A DNA stretch of 30,827 nucleotides, taken from contig JAHBMJ010000529.1 of NCBI GenBank assembly GCA_018398765.1, positions 15,001 through 45,827 of the forward strand. Reading direction: 5' to 3'. A model generated the notes under the pieces. It worked only from the letters and a program-made list of their open reading frames with translations, was not told the DNA's origin and ran no database searches. Below, piece after piece: positions 10,129-17,841 of this stretch; the stretch's first letter is position 1, and the number at the start of each line of letters is the position of its first letter. Origin of the DNA: Chromera velia. Its lineage: Eukaryota; Sar; Chromeraceae. Position numbers and translations under genes: made by a program.

Positions 10129-12312
10129 CGGACGGAGCCAACCAACACACGGGTCCTGCTACATCAATGCACCTCCGAGTGCATTCCTCTGCTCAGACAC
10201 GTCCCCAAAGATCTCGAATGGGCGTTCAGAATCGGGGATGTACAGGGAGGTGATGTTGATAATCGCCTCCTTCAGTGAGCAGAAGGCTGTCTTCATCTTT
10301 TCCATCTATGTGAACTTCATTCCCTTCTTTAACGCCTTCGTCAGGGGCTGCACGATCGATACAAAACCTTTCACAAACTTTCGAACCCAATTGGCTGCCC
10401 CGAGAAAGATTCGCAGCTCGTGTAGGTCTTTTGGATCCGGCCAGTCTCGGATCAGCTCGAGTTTCAGGCGTTCGGGCATGATGCCCTTCGCGTCGATGAC
10501 AAACCCCAGGAAGTGGGTGCTGTTGGTAAAGAACTCGCACTTCTTGATCTTGATGTAGAGATTGTTCGCTCTCAAGAGAATCATCCAGTACCCACTTGAC
10601 ATCCTTCACATGCTGTGCCAGTGTCCGGCTGTACACAAGGATGTCATCGATGAAGACGATGACACACCGGCCTAGTGCAGGTCGCATCGCAAGCGTAATC
10701 AGTCGCATGCTTGCGGGCGGTGCATTCGAGACCCCGAATGGCATCACTAGCCACTCAAACGTTCCCCACCTGGTGACGAAAGCCGTCTTGTAGCTGTCTC
10801 CCATTGCAATGCGGAGCTGGTAGAAAAACTGACGCAAATCTAGCTTTGTAAACCATCTCTTTCCAAAGAGGGTCTCCATCAGCTCCTCTGCACGCGGGAG
10901 TGGGAATGTGTCCTTCACTATCACCTTGTTGAGAGGCCTGTAGTCGATCACCATACGGAAGGTGCCATCCTTTTTCTTCACAAAGAATGCCGGCGCACCA
11001 AAGGGGGACGTCGAAGGACGAATGAACCCCCTGTCCACATAGTCCTTCAACTGCTTCTTCATCTCTTCCAACTCTGTATAGGAGAGGCGATACGAAGGCT
11101 TCGCAGGAGGTCGAGCCCCTGGCTCCAGTTCGATCTTGAAGTCCAAGTCTCCCCTCCTGAGTGGGAGCTTCGGAATCTCATCCGGAAACAACTCCTTGTT
11201 CTCCTTCAAGATCTCCCTTGCTGCAGGGTGCAGGGAGGGAGATGCCATCACTTTCTTATATTCACAAAAGGGGGGCTTCTTTTCCTGTATCCCCTCCTTA
11301 GTTCTCGGGTCAACTTCAACTTCTCCCACCTCCTCTCTTCTTTCTCTCTCAACCTCCGTTTCTTCCTCCTCTCTCTCAATTCTTTCCAATCTGCAGAGAA
11401 AGAAAGGTGCTCCTTTTCTCACTTCTCTCGTGGCCTCTCTGACAGTCATGGGTCCATCTATCCGAGAACTCTTCTTCTCAGGAGTGGTATCCCCTCGAAG
11501 GAGGATCCTCTTTCCTTCGAAGTCGAACCACAATTTCTTCATTTTCGGATGAAAAACGGGATCACGGTCTTCACACCACCGCATCCCAAGAAACAAATCA
11601 TATTTTTTGAGATCGGTGAGAGTGAAGCTGACCTGATCCTCGTATTCGTCAATCTTCAGTCGACACCCATCCGCGGGAACGTATTCGGACACCTGGTGAG
11701 ACGGGTCCCCTGCAAGTGCTCCCTCGCAATCAGTCGGCCTCCCAAACTTGCAGACAGGAAGGCCATGTGAATGAGCAAAGGAAGCAGACATGTAATTCTC
11801 ATCTGCTCCCGGGTCAAACAGGATCGTAACAGGGGTACCGTTCACCATCCCGCGAAGGCGCATCAAAATGAGTCGACATCTGCCATCACCTGGGCGTCCG
11901 ACTCGGGATAGACGCTGTTTGCACCTGCCTACCGGTCCTTTCTGTGCTACCGTGCTGTTCACGGTTCTTGTCTGCTGCAGAGGAACAGAGGGAAAAGAGG
12001 TTGGTGCAGCGTATTCATTCTCGAAAGGAACGGAGGCAACTGGGTCGACTGACCGGGGAAGCTGAGTACCTGGCGGCCTTTGAGGGCCATCACTTTCCCT
12101 CAGAGCCTCTCTCTGAAGGGGTGCTGCGGTTGACCTCAAGTGGTCGGTCTCATGCGCTTCCCCGTCTCTGGACTCCGGCAAGCGTTGGGGGAATGAGTGC
12201 ATATGGTTACAGTGGAAAACGTTGGGTCCTCTCCCATAGATGACCCATGCATCATCCTCTCTCTCCCCTGTTGCCCTCACTGGGCTCTCGCCGTATCTTC
12301 GAGCATCCTCTT

Positions 12313-13568
12313 TCAGATCTGCATCCCTCTCTCTCTCCTCATCCTTGTCTCCCCAATAGTCATCCTCATACTCATGCTTTTCAGCTTCGAGACAGGCGGG
12401 ACGCACACCTGGCCGTCTCTATGCAGGCCGCTGCCCCGAATTTTGGCTCTGACTGTAGGGAGGCTGGCGTCGCCCCTGCCTGTTCTGTCGTTGATCATAC
12501 CCCCCCCACTGCCTGCGAGGAGGATACTGCTGCTGTTGCTGACTCCTTTGGTTACCCCAGGACGGAGAGACTCCATACTGTTGGTCCTGAATCATTTGCC
12601 TCTCTCCACCCCTTCTCCAATCATTCCTCCTGCCGCCACTGGGCTGGCTGCTGCGGGGGCCCGGGCAGTCGGACTGAATGTGCCCCCTCTCTCTGCATAA
12701 GTAACAACGGCCTTCTCTTCTTAGCTGCTGCTTCTTGGCTCGAGAGAGAGCACTCAGGTCTATGGGGACTGGTTCTCCATTCTTCTTTTGCCCCCCATTT
12801 AACTGCCTATAGTTCTAATGGTTTCCTCTGTTCCCCCCCGCAACTCTCTTCTCTGCTTTCAGTGCTTCTGTGATCAGCTTCGACAATGTGTCTGGATTGG
12901 GGTGAACCCATCCGATCTCATCGGACACTGCTTTGGGGAGACCTGCCTTGTAGTCGTACATCAAGTCCGTCTGAGTCACGTCCGTCAACCGGCATGCAAT
13001 CCCCCTGAACTCGTCCGTGTAATCCCATACCCCCTTCTTCGCACAGATCTGTCTAATCTCGGATCGGAGGGTTTCCTGAACGTTGGGGTCTGGGAAGCTG
13101 CGCCTGAACGTTGGGGTCTGGGAAGCTGCGGTACAATGCCTCCTTCAGTCCTTCCAACGATGTGATGGGGATTCCTTCTGCCCTGGCCTCCTCTGCCAGC
13201 TTCACCTGGAGCGTCGGCGAGAGATAGGTCACTGCGATGGGGGCCTGCTCCTCTGGAGGGGTCTTCGTGATGTGGTACAGGTTCTGTCACAAGGTAATCC
13301 AAGTGTCCACATCCTTGGCCTTCTCCAAAAAGATTTCGGGCCTCTTAGGCTTCACACTGAAAGGCGGAGAGGGACGTGAAACATCGCCAGAATGGCTCTG
13401 GAAGAAAGACTGAACAAGAGAACTCTGATGTCCTAACTGAGCTTTCAACTCAGCAATTTCCTGCTGTTGGTGTTTCGCAATCACCGACAGCTGCTATACT
13501 TGGTTTAAAAGCTGCTCAAACCGTTCTTGGAGTGCAGCCTGGGCCTGCGAGTTTCCTACCAGGTCCAT
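12313..13568 (-). pseudogene. gag: Chromovirus gag with CCHC zinc knuckle, broken
   Basis: Gag would form the particle and bind element RNA. The likely start is ATG at 13568 (MDLVGNSQAQAALQERF), beginning a coiled-coil-like N-terminus. The retrotransposon-gag region follows (KPKRPEIFLEKAKDVDTW; later KLITEALKAEKRV) and then a zinc knuckle CYLCRERGHIQSDC at 12665-12706, which is CX2CX4HX4C. Lesions are in-frame TAG at 13494-13496, TGA at 13287-13289 and TAG at 12815-12817, plus a 28-bp tandem duplication at 13075-13130 that shifts the frame. Downstream of the knuckle the frame runs to 12313 and overlaps pol. Confidence 0.9.
13075..13130. repeat. 28-bp exact tandem duplication inside gag
   Basis: The unit beginning CCTGAACGTTGGGGTCTGGG occurs at 13075-13102 and again, identically, at 13103-13130. 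Because 28 is not a multiple of three, it shifts the gag frame. With one unit ignored, the two halves of gag are in one frame. Confidence 0.95.
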
Positions 13569-13680
13569 CTCTCACGATCTCTCAACCTCAGTCTGTCAAC
13601 ATGTTGAAACACTTCAATCTGCGCTTCTAACTCCACTCAGAAGCTTCTCGGCCCTTGCCGAACGAGGCCCTGCTAGCACA

Positions 13681-13956
13681 TGAAACGTGATCATAGCTAG
13701 TACGAGGCTCAGATAACAGATAGAAGGTCTGTTCCTAGAAGTGTTCCCTAGAAGTCCTACTTCAAAGTCTGGGTCTCCTGATGGTCAATCTGAATGCCGT
13801 GAACACATGCCATCCTGAAGCTATATCGATTGGAGTGGCTACAGGCGCGCACGCTTCCGCTCAGTCCTGTAAGGCAGGCTCATGCGTTCTCTCAACGCCA
13901 CCGACCGGCCCACGCCAACGCTTAGAGGCGGCGCGGCTACGAGTATTCACATCACA
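13681..13956 (-). repeat. 5' LTR of the chromovirus
   Basis: The 276-bp copy with TG...CA ends is followed by AAACT at 13957-13961, matching the duplication left of the other LTR. It should carry the element's promoter, read leftwards into gag; no TATA box is obvious. Confidence 0.96.
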
Positions 13957-14001
13957 AAACTTAACTTTAAATCGATATATCAAAATATTCAACGTCTTAT
14001 G

Positions 14002-14557
14002 ATAGGGGTCTAGATATGGGGGGGGGGGTGGCGTAGTATATAGAGATGTGCCTAGGGGCTATGCCTTAAGGGCGTTATATATAAAGGCATTTTACCGTAG
14101 GGGCAACGCCCCAAGGGTGTTATATTGTATGTATAAGGTCTTAGACAGGCTACATCCCTTTATTGATAAAAAATTGAGCTAAACTCACAAATAATCATAT
14201 TGCGCTAGCCAGATCCAGCCAGTTTACATCAGTTTACGCCCTTTAATATATCATAATCTGGTCGTTAAATCAAAATCAAACATGATTCATTCATTATTGT
14301 GACTCTTGTTTGTTATATGTGGAAGAAGGTCCTTGTACGTCGGCATACATATCTGAATAAAACGGCTTTTGAACGCTCGTGCATATCGTACTGGAAAACG
14401 CTCTCACAATGCCCCCCGACGATTTACAACACCCCTGCAGGGGCGTTGTATATAGCCGTCGGTCGAAGGCCGACGCCCCCTCCCTGAGGCGCTATATACA
14501 TGCAAAGCAGACAACGCCCCTTCATGGGATGTTGTAATAGCAATTCTAGACCCCTAT
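14002..14557. mobile_element. Non-autonomous hAT-like DNA transposon (MITE), 556 bp
   Basis: The inverted ends are ATAGGGGTCTAGA at 14002-14014 and its exact complement at 14545-14557. They are flanked by the 8-bp duplication GTCTTATG at 13994-14001 and 14558-14565. An 8-bp duplication and short ends with a GGGG core suit the hAT superfamily; other 8-bp-duplicating families are not excluded. There is no transposase ORF. The interior is AT-rich with scattered subterminal motifs related to GGGGCGTTGTATATA (near 14068, 14432 and, inverted, 14505), which could serve as transposase-binding sites. It sits 32 bases from the retroelement's target duplication. Confidence 0.88.
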
Positions 14558-14565
14558 GTCTTATG

Positions 14566-15720
14566 ATGGCGTACAAAGAACAATAAACACTATAGATACT
14601 GTTGTTTTGCATACTATAAGAAGCAATTTGAAGATCTGGAAGAAGAATTTGATTAGGCTGTAATATATATTTATGTATACCATGTAGACAATATTCCTGA
14701 ATCATCCTGACAAAACTCGGTTATAGAAAGCACGATGCGAGGCAATTTTATATCAAATGATGACTAATCAAAACAAATTTTAAAAAAGAAAGAAAGACAA
14801 AAAGAAATAGAGGGGAAATAAATCTGAAAAAAATCTGATCGAATTAAAGTGAACCCCAGATGCCGTGGCCGGCTGAGTCGCGGCTATGCTGTGAACTTGG
14901 GGAGGCCACGGCATGCTTCAATGATGCTTGCCGGGGCCCGCATGCGGGCCGGGCGCGCATGCAGCGCTTTCGGGCATGAAAAAAAAACCCTCAATCTTTC
15001 GGGCGAGACGGAGCTGAGAAGTGTGTATCCACGCAGTCTCTACACCTAAGCTCATGCCAGACAATGCACCACTCTCTCAGTTGGGACCCAGACTTCAGTT
15101 GTACGCTCACCTCACCTGATACTCCGTAAAAGTGAAAAGGAATTGTAATCTGCAGGATTCTCCAGCGATCTGTCGCTGGCAAGCCCCCGTCTCTATTGGG
15201 TGATTTTTGAGTCCAGGGAGACTGGGCGTCGCAGTCTTCATCTCTGCTGGGATTTTTTTTTATTGCGCTCTTTTTATTGTGAGCTGGTCGGAATTTTTCG
15301 AAATTTAGGAGAGCGGAATCCTTTCCATTTTTGGCGGTCCGTCAAATGGTGCTTGTTGATGTGATTCTTCTTCACCCGTGCTTAGCCGTCTCCTTCAGAA
15401 TCCAGTGCAACTGCGTGACAGGTTTTCTTTTTTTTCGCTTCCGATTACGTGTGCCAAAATGGATATGTAACAACCGTGGTTGTTTCGTGGCAGCGGCTTG
15501 TTCAGAATGCGTCAGAATGTGGCCTGATCCTCAGTCGTCCCTTGCACATGTCAAAGCTTAATCGTAAGAATTTTTGAAGCACGAAGATCGACCTCCTTAG
15601 AATTGGTCTCTGACTTCGGCCTCGGTTTGGTTTTTCATCACGCTGTCGGGGACGCGATTGATATCAAAGGACCGTCTTTCGGCTGCCCGCTGCCGCTGTG
15701 CCTCTCGTACAGCCACCATT
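14566..15720. other. Noncoding spacer left of the SET gene, with hairpins
   Basis: AT-rich DNA up to about 14830 is followed by a GC-rich block. Inverted repeats here are TGCCGTGGCC / GGCCACGGCA (about 14862-14913), the palindrome GGCCCGCATGCGGGCC near 14935, and CCAGCGA / TCGCTGG (about 15163-15180). T-rich DNA at 15240-15330 could belong to the SET gene promoter. I see no convincing exon or RNA gene, but an unrecognised structured RNA cannot be excluded. Confidence 0.45.
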
Positions 15721-15750
15721 ATGTATCTGCGTGCTCACCTGTCTCTGCAG

Positions 15751-15800
15751 AGAATGGTGAAGGGCGGACTGAGGGGGAAGTCGTCGGGAACAACCGCGAG
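15751..15800 (+). CDS. Candidate 5' exon of the SET-domain gene
   Basis: The acceptor GTCTCTGCAG at 15750 and donor GAG|GTGAGT at 15801 bound this segment. Reading NGEGRTEGEVVGNNRE, it ends in phase 0 and joins in phase to the acceptor at 16170 (CTCGACTACAG). A competing model reads another frame from an ATG at 15721 or 15754 and joins to the strong acceptor at 16035 (CATTGTTTCACAG). It then needs a second intron to reach the SET frame, and its splice sites there are weaker. I cannot decide between them. Confidence 0.35.
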
Positions 15801-16170
15801 GTGAGTTCTTTCCTCACGCTGAACTGTGTAGAGCTAGTCCGGAGGGGAAAGAGAATGAGGGATCGAGGGTGACTGCAACGGAGAGCACAAGGAAACAAAG
15901 GTGCTTGATGACGCCAAGCTTGCGTGTGTGCATTCTTTCTTTTGGACATGTGTGTGCATGCATAATGTCTGTGGTTCTCCTCCGGCCGTCTCCAAGATGT
16001 CTTTTGTGGACGTATCTGTCTTCATTGTTTCACAGGAAGCCCTCGTGCCGACGAAGTTCTCGTCTCTCCGAGAAAGGAGACTTGCAGTGTAGCGGAACGC
16101 GAACCAAAAGTGAGGGGGGGGAAATGAGACAAAGCGAGTCGAGCCCCTGGCCGACCGATCTCGACTACAG

Positions 16171-17292
16171 AGGATTGATGGATGCCGCGAGATAGAATGG
16201 CATCACATAGACCCAAACTACCCCTCTCTGAAAGGGAAGAAGGGCAGAGTGGCAACCATTGGAGACGGGGTGGAGGTAAAAGAGTCCAAGATCAAGGGTG
16301 CGGGCCTTGGTTTGTTCGCTACCCGTGACTTTGAGGACCAAGAGAGGATCACTGAGTATGAGGGGTGGGAGCACGACAAAGAAGACGTGGACCGAAACCA
16401 GATCCCCTCTACCTTTGCAAGGTCTCTTCGGGGGTCGAACAGGGTTGTTGTCGTCCCCTGTACAGCAGACGGGTGTGCAGATTTGGAGGGTTTGAGAGGG
16501 GGGGCAGGGGTCATCAACGACCCCACTCTCGTCATGAGGCGCGACGGTCGGTTTGACCGTGACCATTCGAAGGACGACCAGATCAATTGCGAGTTTGAAG
16601 AGAAAGAGTACAACCAGGGACTGAAGGCCCGTGTGTTTGCAAAGGCCATCAAGCCCATCAAGGCCGGGGAAGAAATTCTCATATCATACGGTGTCGGATG
16701 GCATCTGTCATTCAACCAACACAAGAACGAATTGCAGAAAGACCGCGACAGGAGAGCGGCACTGGACCCCGCTCCCTCTCCTCTTACGGGGTTGAACAGT
16801 CAGGAGAAGATTACCTCGTCTGCACATAGACACTCACAGGCCCCCCCAGCACCACCAGCAGGATCCCACCCTCAAAGAACCTCCCCTCGTCTTGCCGCCC
16901 CCCAGTCCCCCGACGTCGCTCTCCACCCCCACGCCTTCTCTGCCGCTGCTGGCCCAGGACAGTCCCCGCCAGCCCCCCTTTCCCCCTCCACAAAAAAACC
17001 CAAACACGAACAGCCAGAGTGCTGGAAAGAGCCCGAATTGAAGCTCGAAGAGGGGTTGAACATCTCGGAGCTCTCTGAAGAGCAAACAGCTAGATTCTTT
17101 GGTGGCAGCAGGAGCAGTTGCAGCAGCAGTAGCCAAACCGGTCACTCCTCTTGCTCTCACCTTTCCCGCCTGCCCTCTTCTGCCCCTCCGACGTCTGCAG
17201 GCCCTTTTTCCTCCAGTGCGGTCATTGGGGGGACGGGGAAGGGAAAGAGAGGAAATCAGGCAGTCCTGAAGCTGAGCAAGAGAAAGAGGTAG
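16171..17292 (+). CDS. SET-domain protein, putative lysine methyltransferase (5' end unresolved)
   Basis: SET proteins transfer methyl groups from S-adenosylmethionine to lysines, usually on histones. The frame has no ATG before the domain, so a spliced start lies upstream. The codon at 16249 is GTG and is not the start. Counted from 16249, the SET N-terminal motif is SKIKGAGLGLFATRDF (13-28), with ITEYEGWE near 34-41. The central region has GGAGVIND and INCEF (112-116). The C-terminal motif is KAGEEILISYGVGW (138-151), whose Tyr147 matches the catalytic tyrosine. After residue 170 the protein is Pro/Ser/Gln-rich, with a basic end (KLSKRKR). No pre-SET or post-SET cysteine cluster adjoins the domain, as in short algal and viral SET proteins. 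The frame is closed here only by a TAG at 17290-17292 and then continues into Cys/His repeats. Confidence 0.85.
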   Translation, partial: RIDGCREIEWHHIDPNYPSLKGKKGRVATIGDGVEVKESKIKGAGLGLFATRDFEDQERITEYEGWEHDKEDVDRNQIPSTFARSLRGSNRVVVVPCTADGCADLEGLRGGAGVINDPTLVMRRDGRFDRDHSKDDQINCEFEEKEYNQGLKARVFAKAIKPIKAGEEILISYGVGWHLSFNQHKNELQKDRDRRAALDPAPSPLTGLNSQEKITSSAHRHSQAPPAPPAGSHPQRTSPRLAAPQSPDVALHPHAFSAAAGPGQSPPAPLSPSTKKPKHEQPECWKEPELKLEEGLNISELSEEQTARFFGGSRSSCSSSSQTGHSSCSHLSRLPSSAPPTSAGPFSSSAVIGGTGKGKRGNQAVLKLSKRKR

Positions 17293-17841
17293 GGGGTCGC
17301 GGTTTCTAGCAAGAAGCAGCTGCCGCAGTCCAAGAAAAAGAAAGCGAAGGGGGAGAAGCTGTGTAAACACAAGCGGAGGCCGGATCAGTGCAGAGATTGC
17401 GGAGGCGCAGGCATCTGCGAACACGGCCGGAGACGAAGTATGTGCAAAGAGTGTGGGGGGACGTACATCTGCGAACACGGCCGCCGTCGTAACAGGTGCA
17501 CGGAATGTTGGGGTGCGAGCATCTGTCAGCACGGAAAGACACGCTCTCACTGCAAGGAGTGTGGGGGGGAGAGTCTCTCCAAGCACTGCGGCAAGTATCG
17601 CACTTCGTGCAAGGATGGTGGAGGGAAGAGCCCCATGCAGTCAGCAAGTCCATCATGCAGAGAGCTCAATCCATGCAAGAAATGCAGAAAGAAAGACGAA
17701 CCTCTGCAAGCAGCCATGGCTGCTGTCAGCGTAGAGATCGAGTGCAAGGTATCTGCCTGCAGGGAGGTGGAGCGGTGTGTGCACGGGACTGTTCGCACGG
17801 AGTGTGAGAAGTGTCCTGCACCTCTGCAGAGACGGAAGTGA
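17293..17841 (+). CDS. Cys/His-rich ICEHG repeat region, same frame as the SET protein
   Basis: Immediately after the TAG the same frame stays open for 182 codons to TGA at 17839-17841. After a lysine-rich linker there are about four 18-residue units of the form CKECGGxxICEHGRRRxx: CRDCGGAGICEHGRRRSM, CKECGGTYICEHGRRRNR, CTECWGASICQHGKTRSH, CKECGGESLSKHCGKYRT. Each normally offers CX2C plus CXH as a possible metal site. The later units decay, and more cysteine pairs follow (CKKCRKK, CEKC). Repeats of this kind are known in algal and protist proteins of unknown function and are presumed to bind zinc. It may be the C-terminal half of the SET protein or a separate piece; the only in-frame ATG near the start (17440) lies inside a repeat, which argues against a separate gene. 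Confidence 0.7.
   Translation, partial: GVAVSSKKQLPQSKKKKAKGEKLCKHKRRPDQCRDCGGAGICEHGRRRSMCKECGGTYICEHGRRRNRCTECWGASICQHGKTRSHCKECGGESLSKHCGKYRTSCKDGGGKSPMQSASPSCRELNPCKKCRKKDEPLQAAMAAVSVEIECKVSACREVERCVHGTVRTECEKCPAPLQRRK

Larger units (their letters stand above)
8273..12406 (-). pseudogene. pol: Chromovirus pol (PR-RT-RNaseH-INT-chromodomain), broken
   Basis: Pol would cleave the polyprotein, reverse-transcribe the element and integrate it. It is visible in consecutive pieces on the minus strand. The first piece (12406 to about 10595) has a retropepsin with FDPGAD at residues 197-202 and RT motifs VIDYRPLNK, KLDLRQFFYQ, MPFGVSNAPP and VFIDDILVYS. A frameshift near 10.59-10.60 kb moves it to the next frame (connection, thumb and RNase H, with FEIFGDVSEQ), interrupted by TAG at 10306-10308 and 10159-10161. 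This is followed by the integrase H2C2 zinc region, TAA at 9295-9297, the integrase core, a frameshift near 8.97 kb, and the C-terminal domain. At least five lesions make it nonfunctional. Pol lies in the -1 frame relative to gag, and the overlap is 12313-12418. Confidence 0.93.
6823..13956 (-). mobile_element. Ty3/gypsy chromovirus LTR retrotransposon, complete but inactive
   Basis: The element is 7134 bp with two 276-bp LTRs (6823-7098 and 13681-13956) that begin TG and end CA. It is flanked by the 5-bp target duplication AAACT (6818-6822 and 13957-13961). The coding strand is minus: 5' LTR, leader of about 110 nt, gag with a CCHC knuckle, protease, RT, RNase H, integrase, chromodomain, about 1.17 kb of noncoding DNA, 3' LTR. 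The order protease-RT-RNase H-integrase and the C-terminal chromodomain place it in the chromovirus branch of Ty3/gypsy. All coding parts carry stops or frameshifts, so it is a dead copy. Just inside the 5' LTR the minus strand reads TGTGCTAGCAGGG. That is not a clean TGG-type tRNA primer site, although one lost G would make it one. The polypurine tract before the 3' LTR is weak (GAGAGGATGGACATG). Confidence 0.96.

Noticed and set aside
11136-11770. Plus-strand frames of 138 and 180 codons inside the retroelement
   Set aside because: They are shadows of the acidic protease-RT linker region of pol on the minus strand.
14849-15049. 66-codon frame and possible structured RNA in a GC palindrome block
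   Set aside because: The frame has no support; the palindromes are real but match no RNA family I can name.
16811-17586. Minus-strand frames of 60-250 codons
   Set aside because: They are shadows opposite the SET and Cys/His-repeat frame, which carries recognisable motifs.
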